A stretch of DNA of 64,000 bases, from assembly GCA_963516475.1 (NCBI GenBank), contig CAUQBR010000002.1:62001-126000 (forward strand), in the 5' to 3' direction. Below, piece after piece: positions 33,096 to 41,382 of the stretch. Positions within the stretch are counted from its first letter, which is position 1; each line of letters opens with the position of its first letter. A program made the position numbers and the translations under genes. This stretch comes from JABCPE02 sp963516475 (GTDB lineage Bacteria > Bacteroidota > Bacteroidia > Flavobacteriales > Weeksellaceae). A model generated the notes under the pieces. The model searched no databases and had not been told where the DNA came from. It saw only the letters and a program-made list of their open reading frames with translations.

Positions 33096-34352
33096 ATGGA
33101 AAAAATAAAATTAAACAAAGAATGGAGAGAAAAACTCCTTCAGCGCTTTTTGACTTATGTAAAGATATATTCCACCAGTGACCCTGAATGTGAGGAAACG
33201 CCGAGTTCTCCGCAGCAGTGGGACATCGCGAAATATCTTTTTGAGGAAATGAAAGCCATCGGTCTGGAAGATGTCTCTATCGATGAAAACGCCTATGTAT
33301 ACGGATTTATCCCATCCAATATAGAGAAAAAAGTACCTACCGTGGGATTTATCGCCCATTTTGACACTTCGCCTGATTTCAATGGTAAAGATGTAAATCC
33401 ACAAATTTGGGAAAATTACGATGGAGGCGACCTGCTTCTTAACCCAAAAACAGGCTTCACCCTCTCTCCTAACAAGTTTGAAAATCTGAAACAATACAAG
33501 GGGCAAACCCTAATCACTACGGACGGAACGAGCCTTCTCGGAGCTGATGATAAGGCGGGAGTGGCAGAAATCATGACCGCCGCAGAATACCTTATCCAGC
33601 ATCCTGAGATAAAACACGGACGAATAGCTGTGGGATTCAACCCTGATGAAGAAATCGGAAAAGGAGCACACAAGTTCAATGTAGAAAAATTCGGTGCTGA
33701 ATGGGCTTACACCATGGATGGAAGTGATGTGGGCGAGATAGAATATGAGAACTTTAATGCAGCTGGAGCGGTTGTAAAAATCCACGGACTGAGCGTACAC
33801 CCTGGTTACGCTTACGGAAAAATGGTAAATGCAGGGCTCCTCGCTGCTGAGTTTATCCAGTCGCTCCCAGCTAACGAAACTCCTTCTACTACAAGAGGTT
33901 TTGAAGGTTTTTATCATCTATTAGACCTAAAAGCAGATGTTTCCGAAGCAAAACTACAATACATCATCCGTGACCACGATGAGCAGAAATTTGAAAACCG
34001 CAAGAAATTCATCGCTGAAAAAGTAGCGGAATTCAACCAAAAATATGGCGAAAATGTCTTTGAAATAGAGATAAAAGAGCAATATCTCAACATGAAAAAA
34101 CAATTCGAAGGCAAAATGCACATCATAGAAGTGGCAGAAAGAGCCATGAAAAACCTTGGAATCACTCCAGAAGTGAAGGCTATCCGAGGCGGAACCGATG
34201 GCGCACAGCTGTCTTACATGGGACTTCCTTGCCCGAATATCTTCGCAGGAGGGCTTAACTTCCACGGGCCTTATGAATATGTTCCATTAGAATCTATGGA
34301 AAAAGCCACAGAAGTCATCATAGAAATCGCACGAGAAGTAGAAAAATTATAA
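33096..34352 (+). CDS. pepT: Tripeptide aminopeptidase, peptidase T
   Basis: This 418-residue M20B metallopeptidase removes N-terminal residues of tripeptides. Metal-site motifs are HFDTSPDF (first His/Asp), DGTSLLGADDKAGVAE (bridging Asp), FNPDEEIGKGAHKF (general-base Glu), TMDGSDVGEIE and the late GGTDGAQLSYMG followed by NIFAGGLNFHGPYEYV. The lid domain lies around 215-310 (HPGYAYGKMVNAGLLAAEFI). It is cytoplasmic. A bidirectional terminator follows, shared with recR. Confidence 0.96.
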   Translation: MEKIKLNKEWREKLLQRFLTYVKIYSTSDPECEETPSSPQQWDIAKYLFEEMKAIGLEDVSIDENAYVYGFIPSNIEKKVPTVGFIAHFDTSPDFNGKDVNPQIWENYDGGDLLLNPKTGFTLSPNKFENLKQYKGQTLITTDGTSLLGADDKAGVAEIMTAAEYLIQHPEIKHGRIAVGFNPDEEIGKGAHKFNVEKFGAEWAYTMDGSDVGEIEYENFNAAGAVVKIHGLSVHPGYAYGKMVNAGLLAAEFIQSLPANETPSTTRGFEGFYHLLDLKADVSEAKLQYIIRDHDEQKFENRKKFIAEKVAEFNQKYGENVFEIEIKEQYLNMKKQFEGKMHIIEVAERAMKNLGITPEVKAIRGGTDGAQLSYMGLPCPNIFAGGLNFHGPYEYVPLESMEKATEVIIEIAREVEKL

Positions 34353-34353
34353 A

Positions 34354-34386
34354 AATAAATCGCCTTTTTAGGCGATTTATTTTTTT
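34354..34386. terminator. Bidirectional terminator between pepT and recR
   Basis: AAATAAATCGCC, six-base loop, GGCGATTTATTT with flanking A- and T-runs. Confidence 0.9.
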
Positions 34387-34399
34387 GTATTGGTAAATT

Positions 34400-35011
34400 T
34401 TATTTCGCTTCATCATACGGAAGCCTGTTAACAATAGACCTTCCGAGAGAGACCTCATCTGCGTATTCCAGCTCATCCCCTACCGAAATTCCCCTTGCGA
34501 TGCTGGAAAATTTTACATTAAAATGCTTGAATTTCTTATAAATATAATAAGCCGTAGTATCGCCCTCCATCGTTGCACTCAGCGCAAAAATCACTTCTTT
34601 TAGGCTTTCTCCATTGAGTTTTTTTTCAATGCTGGAAATGTTCAGCTGGTGCGGGCCTATGCCTTCCATGGGAGAAATTTTTCCTCCTAAAACCAAATAT
34701 TTACCATTATATTTAGAAGTATTTTCTATCGCGAGAACATCCCTTACATCTTCTACGATGCAGAGCGTTTCGGCGTTTCGCTTTTCATCAGCACAGATTT
34801 CACAAATATCAAAATCCGAGAAATTATGACACTCTTGGCAGTATTTTATATTCGTTACCAGACTTTCCAAAGCCTGCGAAAGTGCCATTCCCTGAGATTT
34901 GGGCTGTCTGAGAAGATGCAGCGCAAGCCGAAGAGCCGATTTTTTGCCTATCCCTGGCAGTCCAGAAATCTCCTCCACTGCTCTGGATAATACTTTACTT
35001 GGGTATTCCAT
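34400..35011 (-). CDS. recR: Recombination mediator RecR
   Basis: This 203-residue protein starts MEYPSKVLSRAVEEI. It has the N-terminal helix-hairpin-helix ISGLPGIGKKSALRLALHLL (about 14-33) and the Cys4 zinc finger CQECHNFSDFDICEICAD (about 56-73). The Toprim domain carries LCIVEDVRDVLAIENT. The C-terminal ARGISVGDELEYADEVSLGR is the family Walker-B-like region. It acts with RecO and RecF to load RecA at gaps. Following def by 30 bases, the two are probably co-transcribed. Confidence 0.97.
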   Translation of the reverse strand: MEYPSKVLSRAVEEISGLPGIGKKSALRLALHLLRQPKSQGMALSQALESLVTNIKYCQECHNFSDFDICEICADEKRNAETLCIVEDVRDVLAIENTSKYNGKYLVLGGKISPMEGIGPHQLNISSIEKKLNGESLKEVIFALSATMEGDTTAYYIYKKFKHFNVKFSSIARGISVGDELEYADEVSLGRSIVNRLPYDEAK

Positions 35012-35041
35012 TCGGCAAAAATAAGAAATTCTCCCTAAAAT

Positions 35042-35671
35042 TTACTTCTGGTAATAAATCTTATTCACTTCATCCGCTTTGATGAAAGTTCCTAGCTTCT
35101 GCTCCTTTATCCTTTCTGTGAAGAGTCTTCCCATAAGGTGGTCATACTCATGCTGGAAAATCACCGCGGTGAAACCTTCTACCAGTTCTCGTTTTTTCTC
35201 TCCGTCCAAAGTTTCGTAAGCCAAATCTATCACAAGGCTGCGATAGACTTCTCCCCTTTCGTTTGGAATGGAAAGACAACCTTCCGCACCAAGTCTAAGC
35301 GCCGAAGACATCCATTTGATTTCTGGATTTACAAAAAACTCAAAAGGTTTTCCTTCCTTGTCAAATCTCTGTACCCAGATTGCCTTTATATTCAATCCTA
35401 CCTGCGGCGCTGCGATGCCCACTCCCTGTTCGTCTTTCACTGTAACAAGCATTCTCTCGGCCAACAGTCTCAAATTTGGGTCTTTGGCATCCACTGGTCG
35501 GGAAACATCTTTTAATATTTTCAAATCTTTGGGATTGGTAACCTGCAAAACCCTCATCGGTTCAGTGCTTTTTCCTGATTTAATGAGGACAACATCCTCT
35601 TTTCCGATTTTTTTCTGGGCCTCTACACTCGTTCCGAACAGAACCAAACTTAATAAAAGAATTCTTATCAT
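35042..35671 (-). CDS. def: Peptide deformylase with an N-terminal signal peptide
   Basis: This 209-residue protein has residues 1-18 (MIRILLLSLVLFGTSVEA) as a clear signal peptide before Gln19. The metallopeptidase core has all three motifs: GVGIAAPQ (Gln90), EGCLSIPNE (Cys132) and QHEYDHLMG (His174, Glu175, His178). The enzyme should remove formyl groups from peptides with Fe2+ or Zn2+. An exported deformylase is odd, because deformylation acts on nascent chains in the cytoplasm; it may process secreted N-formyl peptides. A second cytoplasmic def is expected elsewhere. It is 30 bases upstream of recR. Confidence 0.92.
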   Translation of the reverse strand: MIRILLLSLVLFGTSVEAQKKIGKEDVVLIKSGKSTEPMRVLQVTNPKDLKILKDVSRPVDAKDPNLRLLAERMLVTVKDEQGVGIAAPQVGLNIKAIWVQRFDKEGKPFEFFVNPEIKWMSSALRLGAEGCLSIPNERGEVYRSLVIDLAYETLDGEKKRELVEGFTAVIFQHEYDHLMGRLFTERIKEQKLGTFIKADEVNKIYYQK

Positions 35672-35754
35672 TTCTATCTTTTTTTGATGATTATTAAGGA
35701 CAAATTTAATAATTTTTGGAAATAATAAGTCTCCTTATATTCAAAATATCTTCT

Positions 35755-35762
35755 TATCTTTG
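35755..35762 (+). promoter_or_regulatory. -7 element of the LURP-like gene
   Basis: TATCTTTG followed by GGG, 38 bases before the ATG at 35801. The -33 TTG is not clearly present. Confidence 0.5.
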
Positions 35763-35800
35763 GGGAAAAATTTTTATTCCTTTTTTACTCAAAGTAAATT

Positions 35801-36394
35801 ATGAAAAACCTAAACTATCCTTTAGATTTTAAATTTAAAATTACCACTTTAGCTAGTGATTTTAACATTACCGACCGAGACGGAAAACACATCGCCTATG
35901 TAAGACAGAAAATGTTTAAACTAAAAGAAGATGTAGTGGTCTTCCGTGATGAAGAAAAAAGTGCAGAACTTTTTAGAATAAAGGCCGATAGATGGCTGGA
36001 TTTCAATGCCAGCTACAGCATCACAGGAGCTGATGGCACTAATTATGGAAAACTTACCCGAAAAGGTATGCGCTCTATATGGAAATCTACCTACGAAGTC
36101 TATGATGAAAACAACCAGCATAAATACACCATAAGAGAAGATAATGCGTGGGTTAAATTTTGGGATGGCCTTGTAGGAGAACTACCTATAATAGGCTGGT
36201 TTACAGGATATTTCCTAAACCCTACCTATAGTCTAGAAAATTCTTCAGGAAAAACTCTTTTTACACTGAAGAAAATGCCTTCACTGCTGGGTAGAAGATT
36301 TCAACTGGATAAATTAACAGAAAGCGATGAAGATGAAACACTTATCGTTCTTTCCTACCTTATGATGGTACTTTTAGAAAGAATGAGAGGATAA
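35801..36394 (+). CDS. LURP-one-related/tubby-like hypothetical protein
   Basis: This 197-residue strand-rich protein resembles LURP-one/DUF567 proteins: LDFKFKITTLASDFNITDRD, GKHIAYVRQKMFKLKEDVVV, AELFRIKADRWLDFNASYSI and KGMRSIWKSTYEVYDENNQH form repeated hairpins. The C-terminal helix YLMMVLLERM could sit as the central helix of the beta-barrel. Such proteins are phospholipid scramblase-like membrane-binding domains, function unknown in bacteria. The pepD gene begins 25 bases downstream, in the same direction. Confidence 0.65.
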   Translation: MKNLNYPLDFKFKITTLASDFNITDRDGKHIAYVRQKMFKLKEDVVVFRDEEKSAELFRIKADRWLDFNASYSITGADGTNYGKLTRKGMRSIWKSTYEVYDENNQHKYTIREDNAWVKFWDGLVGELPIIGWFTGYFLNPTYSLENSSGKTLFTLKKMPSLLGRRFQLDKLTESDEDETLIVLSYLMMVLLERMRG

Positions 36395-36418
36395 ATATTA
36401 ACTTTAAATAAAAATTTT

Positions 36419-37861
36419 ATGAGTTTATCAAACATAGAACCGCAGATTATTTGGAAAAACTTTTCTAAACTAAATGCAGTTCCAAGACCTTCCAAAAAAG
36501 AAGCGAGAGTAATAGAGTTTATCAAGAATTTTGGAGAAAGCCTAAACCTTGATACTCAAGTGGATGAAACAGGAAATGTCATCATCCGAAAACCTGCAAC
36601 AGCAGGAATGGAAAACAGCAAAACCATCGTTCTGCAGTCCCACCTTGATATGGTTTGTCAAAAAAACAATGATGTGGATTTTGACTTTGAAAATCAAGGA
36701 ATTCAAATGTTCGTAGATGGCGACTGGGTGAAGGCAAAAGGGACGACACTCGGAGCAGACAACGGGCTTGGTGTGGCGGCTGCTATGAGTATTTTGGAGA
36801 GCAATGATATCGCTCATCCTGCATTGGAAGCGCTTTTCACGATAGATGAAGAAACTGGAATGACAGGAGCTTTTAACCTAAAACCCAATGTACTAAAAGG
36901 CGAAATCCTCTTAAACCTAGACACAGAAGAAGATGATGAAATAGATATAGGCTGTGCTGGTGGTGTGGATGTAACAGCTACACAAACCTACAAAACTGCT
37001 CCTACAAAAGGAAATTTAATAAAAATAGAAATCAAAGGACTGCAAGGCGGGCACTCTGGAATGGACATCCATAAAGGTTTCGGGAATGCAAATGTACTCC
37101 TTGGAAGGCTGCTCTATAACAGTCTTGAAAGTCAAGAAATAAAGCTGATTTCCATCGATGGCGGCGGACTTAGAAACGCGATTCCAAGAGAAGCTACAGC
37201 TGTTTTTTCAGTGAAAAATACTGATGAATTCATTGCAGAAGCCAATGAATTAAAAGCTGAAATTTTACAGGAATTTGCTACTATTGAAAAAGATTTGGTT
37301 ATCAATATTGAAAAAACTGAAAGCTCTGAAAATGGTATTTCAAAAGAAAATTCAGCCCAAATCATCCGCGTGCTGAAATCCGCTCACAACGGCGTATACA
37401 GAATGTCTCCTGATGTGGCTGACCTAGTGGAAGCATCCAACAACATCGCCAGAGTGGAACTAAAAGATGGTGGTTTAAAAATTCTAAACCTTACCCGTTC
37501 ATCTGTGGAGTCTTCTAAATTTAATGTGGCTAACCAACTAAAAGCAGTTTTTGAACTGGGCGGGCTGAATGTAGAGTTTAGCGGCTCCTACCCTGGCTGG
37601 AAGCCAAACCCAAATTCAGAAATTCTCCGAATAATGGAAAATCTCTACACGGATAAATTTGGTTCAAAGCCTAATGTAGTGGCGTGTCATGCGGGATTAG
37701 AATGCGGAATCATCGGCGCTCATTATCCTAAAATGGAAATGGTAAGTTTCGGGCCTACTATTAAGGGGGCACACTCACCTGATGAAAGAGCAAGTATTTC
37801 TTCTACACAGAAATTCTGGGATTTCTTGAAAGATATTCTAAAAAACATTCCAAATAAATAA
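36419..37861 (+). CDS. pepD: Aminoacyl-histidine dipeptidase (peptidase D, M20C)
   Basis: The enzyme has 480 residues. Metal-site motifs are LQSHLDMVCQ, TTLGADNGLGVAAA (bridging Asp), TIDEETGMTGAF (catalytic Glu), LLNLDTEEDDEIDIGCAGG and a late CHAGLECGIIGAHYP with FGPTIKGAHSPDERAS. The lid contains GGHSGMDIHKGFGNANVLLG. It hydrolyses X-His dipeptides. Cytoplasmic, no signal peptide. A terminator follows. Confidence 0.96.
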   Translation: MSLSNIEPQIIWKNFSKLNAVPRPSKKEARVIEFIKNFGESLNLDTQVDETGNVIIRKPATAGMENSKTIVLQSHLDMVCQKNNDVDFDFENQGIQMFVDGDWVKAKGTTLGADNGLGVAAAMSILESNDIAHPALEALFTIDEETGMTGAFNLKPNVLKGEILLNLDTEEDDEIDIGCAGGVDVTATQTYKTAPTKGNLIKIEIKGLQGGHSGMDIHKGFGNANVLLGRLLYNSLESQEIKLISIDGGGLRNAIPREATAVFSVKNTDEFIAEANELKAEILQEFATIEKDLVINIEKTESSENGISKENSAQIIRVLKSAHNGVYRMSPDVADLVEASNNIARVELKDGGLKILNLTRSSVESSKFNVANQLKAVFELGGLNVEFSGSYPGWKPNPNSEILRIMENLYTDKFGSKPNVVACHAGLECGIIGAHYPKMEMVSFGPTIKGAHSPDERASISSTQKFWDFLKDILKNIPNK

Positions 37862-37864
37862 CCG

Positions 37865-37896
37865 AAAAACGCCGAGCAAAATTACTCGGCGTTTTA
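37865..37896. terminator. Bidirectional terminator between pepD and the rhodanese-cupin gene
   Basis: AAAACGCCGAG, loop CAAAATTA, CTCGGCGTTTT. Confidence 0.9.
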
Positions 37897-37915
37897 TAAT
37901 TTTAGTTCAATAAAT

Positions 37916-38545
37916 TTATTTTTGTTTAGTCACTACGAATAGATTTTCTTTGGACAAACCTAACAATTCGTGCTCCACATCTACTGGAATATCATAGTAG
38001 TCATTCGGTTTTAAAATAATCTCTTGGTCGTTTATAATGAACTTAATCTCTCCTTTCAAAACAACCAAAGAAGCAGGCGTAGAAGTTTTATGTTTTTTAA
38101 AAACTCCATTTTTTCCTAATGATACCGCAACTTGTTTTATTTTTTCCGTATCTCTAAGTACATTAAAATGAGGCTTGTCAGAACTATAATTTACGGAATT
38201 ATCCAAAGCTATCTTAGTCAAAGATTTTACATTCTCCCAAGTTTTTCCGTTATACACATTCTTTATTCCCTTGTCTTTTAGAAGTTTTTCGGCTTTTGCA
38301 GCTCTTATTCCCGCTTTACAAAATACCACTATATTTTTCTTGCCCTGTAGTTTAGAAAGATTATTTTCTAATTCTGAAATAGGAATATTTATAGAATTTC
38401 TCACATTTCCTTGGGCAAATTCTTCTGGAGTTCTTACATCTACTAAAATAGTTTCTTTTTGATTAACAATTTCTGACAAAGACTGCGCTGCCAATTCAGC
38501 AGTGGAAATCAAAAGAAATCCTATAGCAAACAAAATTTTCTTCAT
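37916..38545 (-). CDS. Exported rhodanese-cupin fusion protein
   Basis: The protein has 209 residues. A signal peptide covers about 1-20 (cleavage after ELAA). The rhodanese domain (about 22-112) has the ILVDVRTPEEFAQGNVRNSI entry motif and the active-site loop VVFCKAGIRAAKAEKLL with Cys76. A C-terminal half (about 125-209) has a cupin-like pattern with KGEIKFIINDQEIILKPNDY, YDIPVDVEHELLGL and His192. It may transfer sulfur in the periplasm under control of a metal or small-molecule-binding cupin. The domain pair is unusual, and the function is inferred. Confidence 0.82.
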   Translation of the reverse strand: MKKILFAIGFLLISTAELAAQSLSEIVNQKETILVDVRTPEEFAQGNVRNSINIPISELENNLSKLQGKKNIVVFCKAGIRAAKAEKLLKDKGIKNVYNGKTWENVKSLTKIALDNSVNYSSDKPHFNVLRDTEKIKQVAVSLGKNGVFKKHKTSTPASLVVLKGEIKFIINDQEIILKPNDYYDIPVDVEHELLGLSKENLFVVTKQK

Positions 38546-38662
38546 AGCTTATATATTTTAAAGTCAGCGAATATACAAATTTTATTTATTCCAAATTAGA
38601 TTTTTATTCATAAAATCATATTTAACTGAAAATCAATAATTTTCATTCAAAAACAAATTTAA

Positions 38663-38670
38663 TATCTTTG
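38663..38670 (+). promoter_or_regulatory. -7 element of the korA-like gene
   Basis: TATCTTTG followed by GG, 24 bases before the ATG at 38694. The -33 is TTC at a normal distance. Confidence 0.5.
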
Positions 38671-38693
38671 GGCATTATTTTTTTCATTCATCT

Positions 38694-40523
38694 ATGAATA
38701 TAAAAGAACTAAAAAATGCTGTAATATTATTTGCTGGAGACTCTGGAGATGGGATACAGCTCACGGGAGCGCAGTTTAGCCAGACTGTGGCTTTTTTCGG
38801 AAACGACCTTAATACTTTGCCCGATTTCCCTGCCGAAATCCGTGCTCCTTCGGGAACTATAGCGGGAGTGTCTGGGTTTCAGATTCATTTTGGAAGTAAG
38901 GAAATCAATTCTCCTGGTGATGCTTGTGATGTTCTAGTCGCAATGAACGCTGCTGCCCTAAAGAAAAACCTTAGTAAAGTCAAAGAAACTGGAATCATCA
39001 TATGCAATTCTGCTGGTTTTGATAGAAAAAATCTAAACTTAGCTGGTTACGAGGCTTCTCCGTTAGAGGCTTTATCAGGTGATTTTACGGTTTATGAAAT
39101 TGACATTACCAAAAACACCATGGAAGCCCTGAAAGAAACTTCTCTTTCTCAAAAAGAAAAAGACAGGTCTAAAAATATGTTTGCCCTAGGGTTCATCTAT
39201 TGGCTGTTTTCCAAAGATATAGAACAAACCAAACAACATATTGAGGAATATTTCTCAAAAAAACCAGAAATCCGAGATGCCAACCTCAGCGTTCTAAAAG
39301 CTGGATATCAGTATGGTGAAATTGCAGAAATTTTCACAGAACGGTATTCCGTAGAAAAAGCTGAAATGCAGGAAGGAACTTACAGAAGTATTTCAGGGAA
39401 TGAAGCTGTGGTTTTAGGGATTTTATCAGCTGCACAAAAAGCTGGTTTGGAGGTTTTCTACGGCGGATATCCCATCACTCCTGCATCAGACATTCTGCAT
39501 CATTTAGCTAAATATAAACCACTGGGAATCAAGACCTTTCAGGCGGAAGACGAAATCGCTGCCATGACTTCTATCATTGGGGCTTCCTTTGCTGGGGATT
39601 TAGGAGTGACTGCCACTTCTGGCCCTGGGATGGCACTGAAAACAGAAGGGCTGGGATTAGGCTTTATGCTGGAACTACCTATGGTCATCATAAATGTACA
39701 ACGAGGAGGGCCTTCTACTGGGCTTCCTACAAAGACTGAACAGGCCGACCTGCTCCAAGCCGTGCATGGAAGAAACGGTGAAGCACCCATTCCTGTAATC
39801 GCGCCACAGTCACCTTCTGACTGTTTTGAGGCTGCTTTTGAGGCTGCGAAAATCGCTTTGGAATACACCACTCCTGTCATTCTTCTTTCCGATGGATATT
39901 TGGGGAACGGAACCGAGCCTTGGCTGATTCCGAATTTTGAAAATTTACCAAAAATACAGTCGCCTTTCATCAAGGAACCTGATGAAAACGAATATCTACC
40001 GTATCTAAGGGAAGCAAATCTTTCAAGAAAAATAGCCGTTCCTGGCACCAAAGGAAAAGAACACATCGTAGGAGGATTAGAAAAACAGGAAAACACAGGG
40101 AATGTAAGCTATGATGCTGAAAATCACCAAAAAATGGTAAAATTAAGAGCTGAGAAATTTAATAATATTAAACATTCTTATGCTCCACTTACACTAGACC
40201 AAGGTAAGGAAAACGCTGATATTCTGATACTTTCATGGGGATCTTCGTATGGAAGCATCCGCGATGCGGTGAAAAACCTGCTTCAGGACAATGTTTCTGT
40301 TGCTCATCTTCAATTAAGAAATTTGGCGCCGTTTCCACAGGATTTAGGGGAAAAACTAAGCAAGTTTAAAAAAATCATTATTCCTGAAATCAACAACGGA
40401 CAACTCATCCACCTTATACAAGATGAATATCAGATAAAATGCATCCCTTTTAACAAGATAAAAGGAACGCCTTTCCTCTCTTCGGAAATAGAAGAATTTG
40501 TAAAAGAGGAAAGTACGAAATAA
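38694..40523 (+). CDS. 2-oxoacid:acceptor oxidoreductase alpha subunit (KorA-like, fused gamma-alpha)
   Basis: The protein has 609 residues. The N-terminal gamma-type domain (LFAGDSGDGIQLTGAQFSQT, LPDFPAEIRAPSGTIAGVSG) is followed by the pyrimidine-type alpha domain from about 235 (VFYGGYPITPASDILHHLAK, ATSGPGMALKTEGLGLGFML, VQRGGPSTGLPTKTEQADLL). The C-terminal transketolase-like domain reads ILSWGSSYGSIRDAVK. This is the alpha/gamma half of 2-oxoglutarate:ferredoxin oxidoreductase. The thiamine-diphosphate beta subunit that normally follows is absent; the next gene is a DUF3108 protein. Either korB lies elsewhere or was lost. Confidence 0.9.
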   Translation: MNIKELKNAVILFAGDSGDGIQLTGAQFSQTVAFFGNDLNTLPDFPAEIRAPSGTIAGVSGFQIHFGSKEINSPGDACDVLVAMNAAALKKNLSKVKETGIIICNSAGFDRKNLNLAGYEASPLEALSGDFTVYEIDITKNTMEALKETSLSQKEKDRSKNMFALGFIYWLFSKDIEQTKQHIEEYFSKKPEIRDANLSVLKAGYQYGEIAEIFTERYSVEKAEMQEGTYRSISGNEAVVLGILSAAQKAGLEVFYGGYPITPASDILHHLAKYKPLGIKTFQAEDEIAAMTSIIGASFAGDLGVTATSGPGMALKTEGLGLGFMLELPMVIINVQRGGPSTGLPTKTEQADLLQAVHGRNGEAPIPVIAPQSPSDCFEAAFEAAKIALEYTTPVILLSDGYLGNGTEPWLIPNFENLPKIQSPFIKEPDENEYLPYLREANLSRKIAVPGTKGKEHIVGGLEKQENTGNVSYDAENHQKMVKLRAEKFNNIKHSYAPLTLDQGKENADILILSWGSSYGSIRDAVKNLLQDNVSVAHLQLRNLAPFPQDLGEKLSKFKKIIIPEINNGQLIHLIQDEYQIKCIPFNKIKGTPFLSSEIEEFVKEESTK

Positions 40524-40581
40524 GAAAAAAAGAGTTTGGCAAAATATTTGTCTATCAATTAGGAATATTAAATAAAAAACT

Positions 40582-41346
40582 ATGAATAAGATTTTTGCAA
40601 TGTTTATGCTTTGGGTTTCGGCTATGGTTTCAGCACAGCTGAATCACATTAACAATGGGGAGAAAATATCATACAGGATACACTACGGATTCATCAATGC
40701 GGGAACAGCAGAACTTACCACCAGCCAAGTAAATTACAAAGGCAGAGACCATCTTCGTGTGATAGGAACAGGGAAAAGCACAGGGATTGTCAATACTTTT
40801 TTCAAGGTAAATGATGTCTATGAAAGCTATATAGATCTAGCGACTGGACTACCCAGCTTCTATGTGAGAAACATCTCCGAAGGCAGCTACAGAAGACACT
40901 ATGAAACTACTTTTAACCACGATAACAAGACTTTGGTTCTGTATGACAAACTCAAAAAAAACTCACGAAATTTCAACACTTTTGAGGGAATACAAGATAT
41001 GCTTTCCGCTTTTTATTATCTAAGAAATATGGACAGTAGCAAACTAAAAGTAGGAAACCAAGTGAAACTGACTGTCTGGATAGATGACGAAACTTACCCT
41101 TTCATGCTGAAAATAGTAGGTGTAGAAAAAAAGAAAACTAAATTTGGGAAAATAGAATGCCTCAAAATAGTTCCATCCGTACAGAGCGGAAGAATATTTA
41201 AAGAAAAAGAAGGAGTAACCATGTGGGTAACCAATGACCAAAACCATATCCCTGTAGAGATGGAGGCAAAACTCCTCGTAGGCTCACTAAAAGCCAGCAT
41301 CAGTGGATATTCTAACCTAAAATACAATTTGGATTTTAAAAAATAA
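40582..41346 (+). CDS. DUF3108 domain secreted protein
   Basis: This 254-residue protein has a signal peptide (MNKIFAMFMLWVSAMVSAQ, cleavage around residue 18). The DUF3108 beta-rich domain has HNNGEKISYRIHYG-like entry (NGEKISYRIHYGFINAGTAE), FKVNDVYESYIDLATGLPSF and EGIQDMLSAFYYLRN. The C-terminus is VTMWVTNDQNHIPVEMEAKL. It is periplasmic, of unknown function, and relatives in flavobacteria are single-copy. A terminator closes the gene opposite the TonB receptor. Confidence 0.85.
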   Translation: MNKIFAMFMLWVSAMVSAQLNHINNGEKISYRIHYGFINAGTAELTTSQVNYKGRDHLRVIGTGKSTGIVNTFFKVNDVYESYIDLATGLPSFYVRNISEGSYRRHYETTFNHDNKTLVLYDKLKKNSRNFNTFEGIQDMLSAFYYLRNMDSSKLKVGNQVKLTVWIDDETYPFMLKIVGVEKKKTKFGKIECLKIVPSVQSGRIFKEKEGVTMWVTNDQNHIPVEMEAKLLVGSLKASISGYSNLKYNLDFKK

Positions 41347-41382
41347 AATAAATCGTGCTTTTCGGCACGATTTATTGTTTTT
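41347..41382. terminator. Bidirectional terminator between the DUF3108 gene and the TonB receptor
   Basis: AATAAATCGTGC, loop TTTTCG, GCACGATTTATT then a T-run. Confidence 0.85.
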
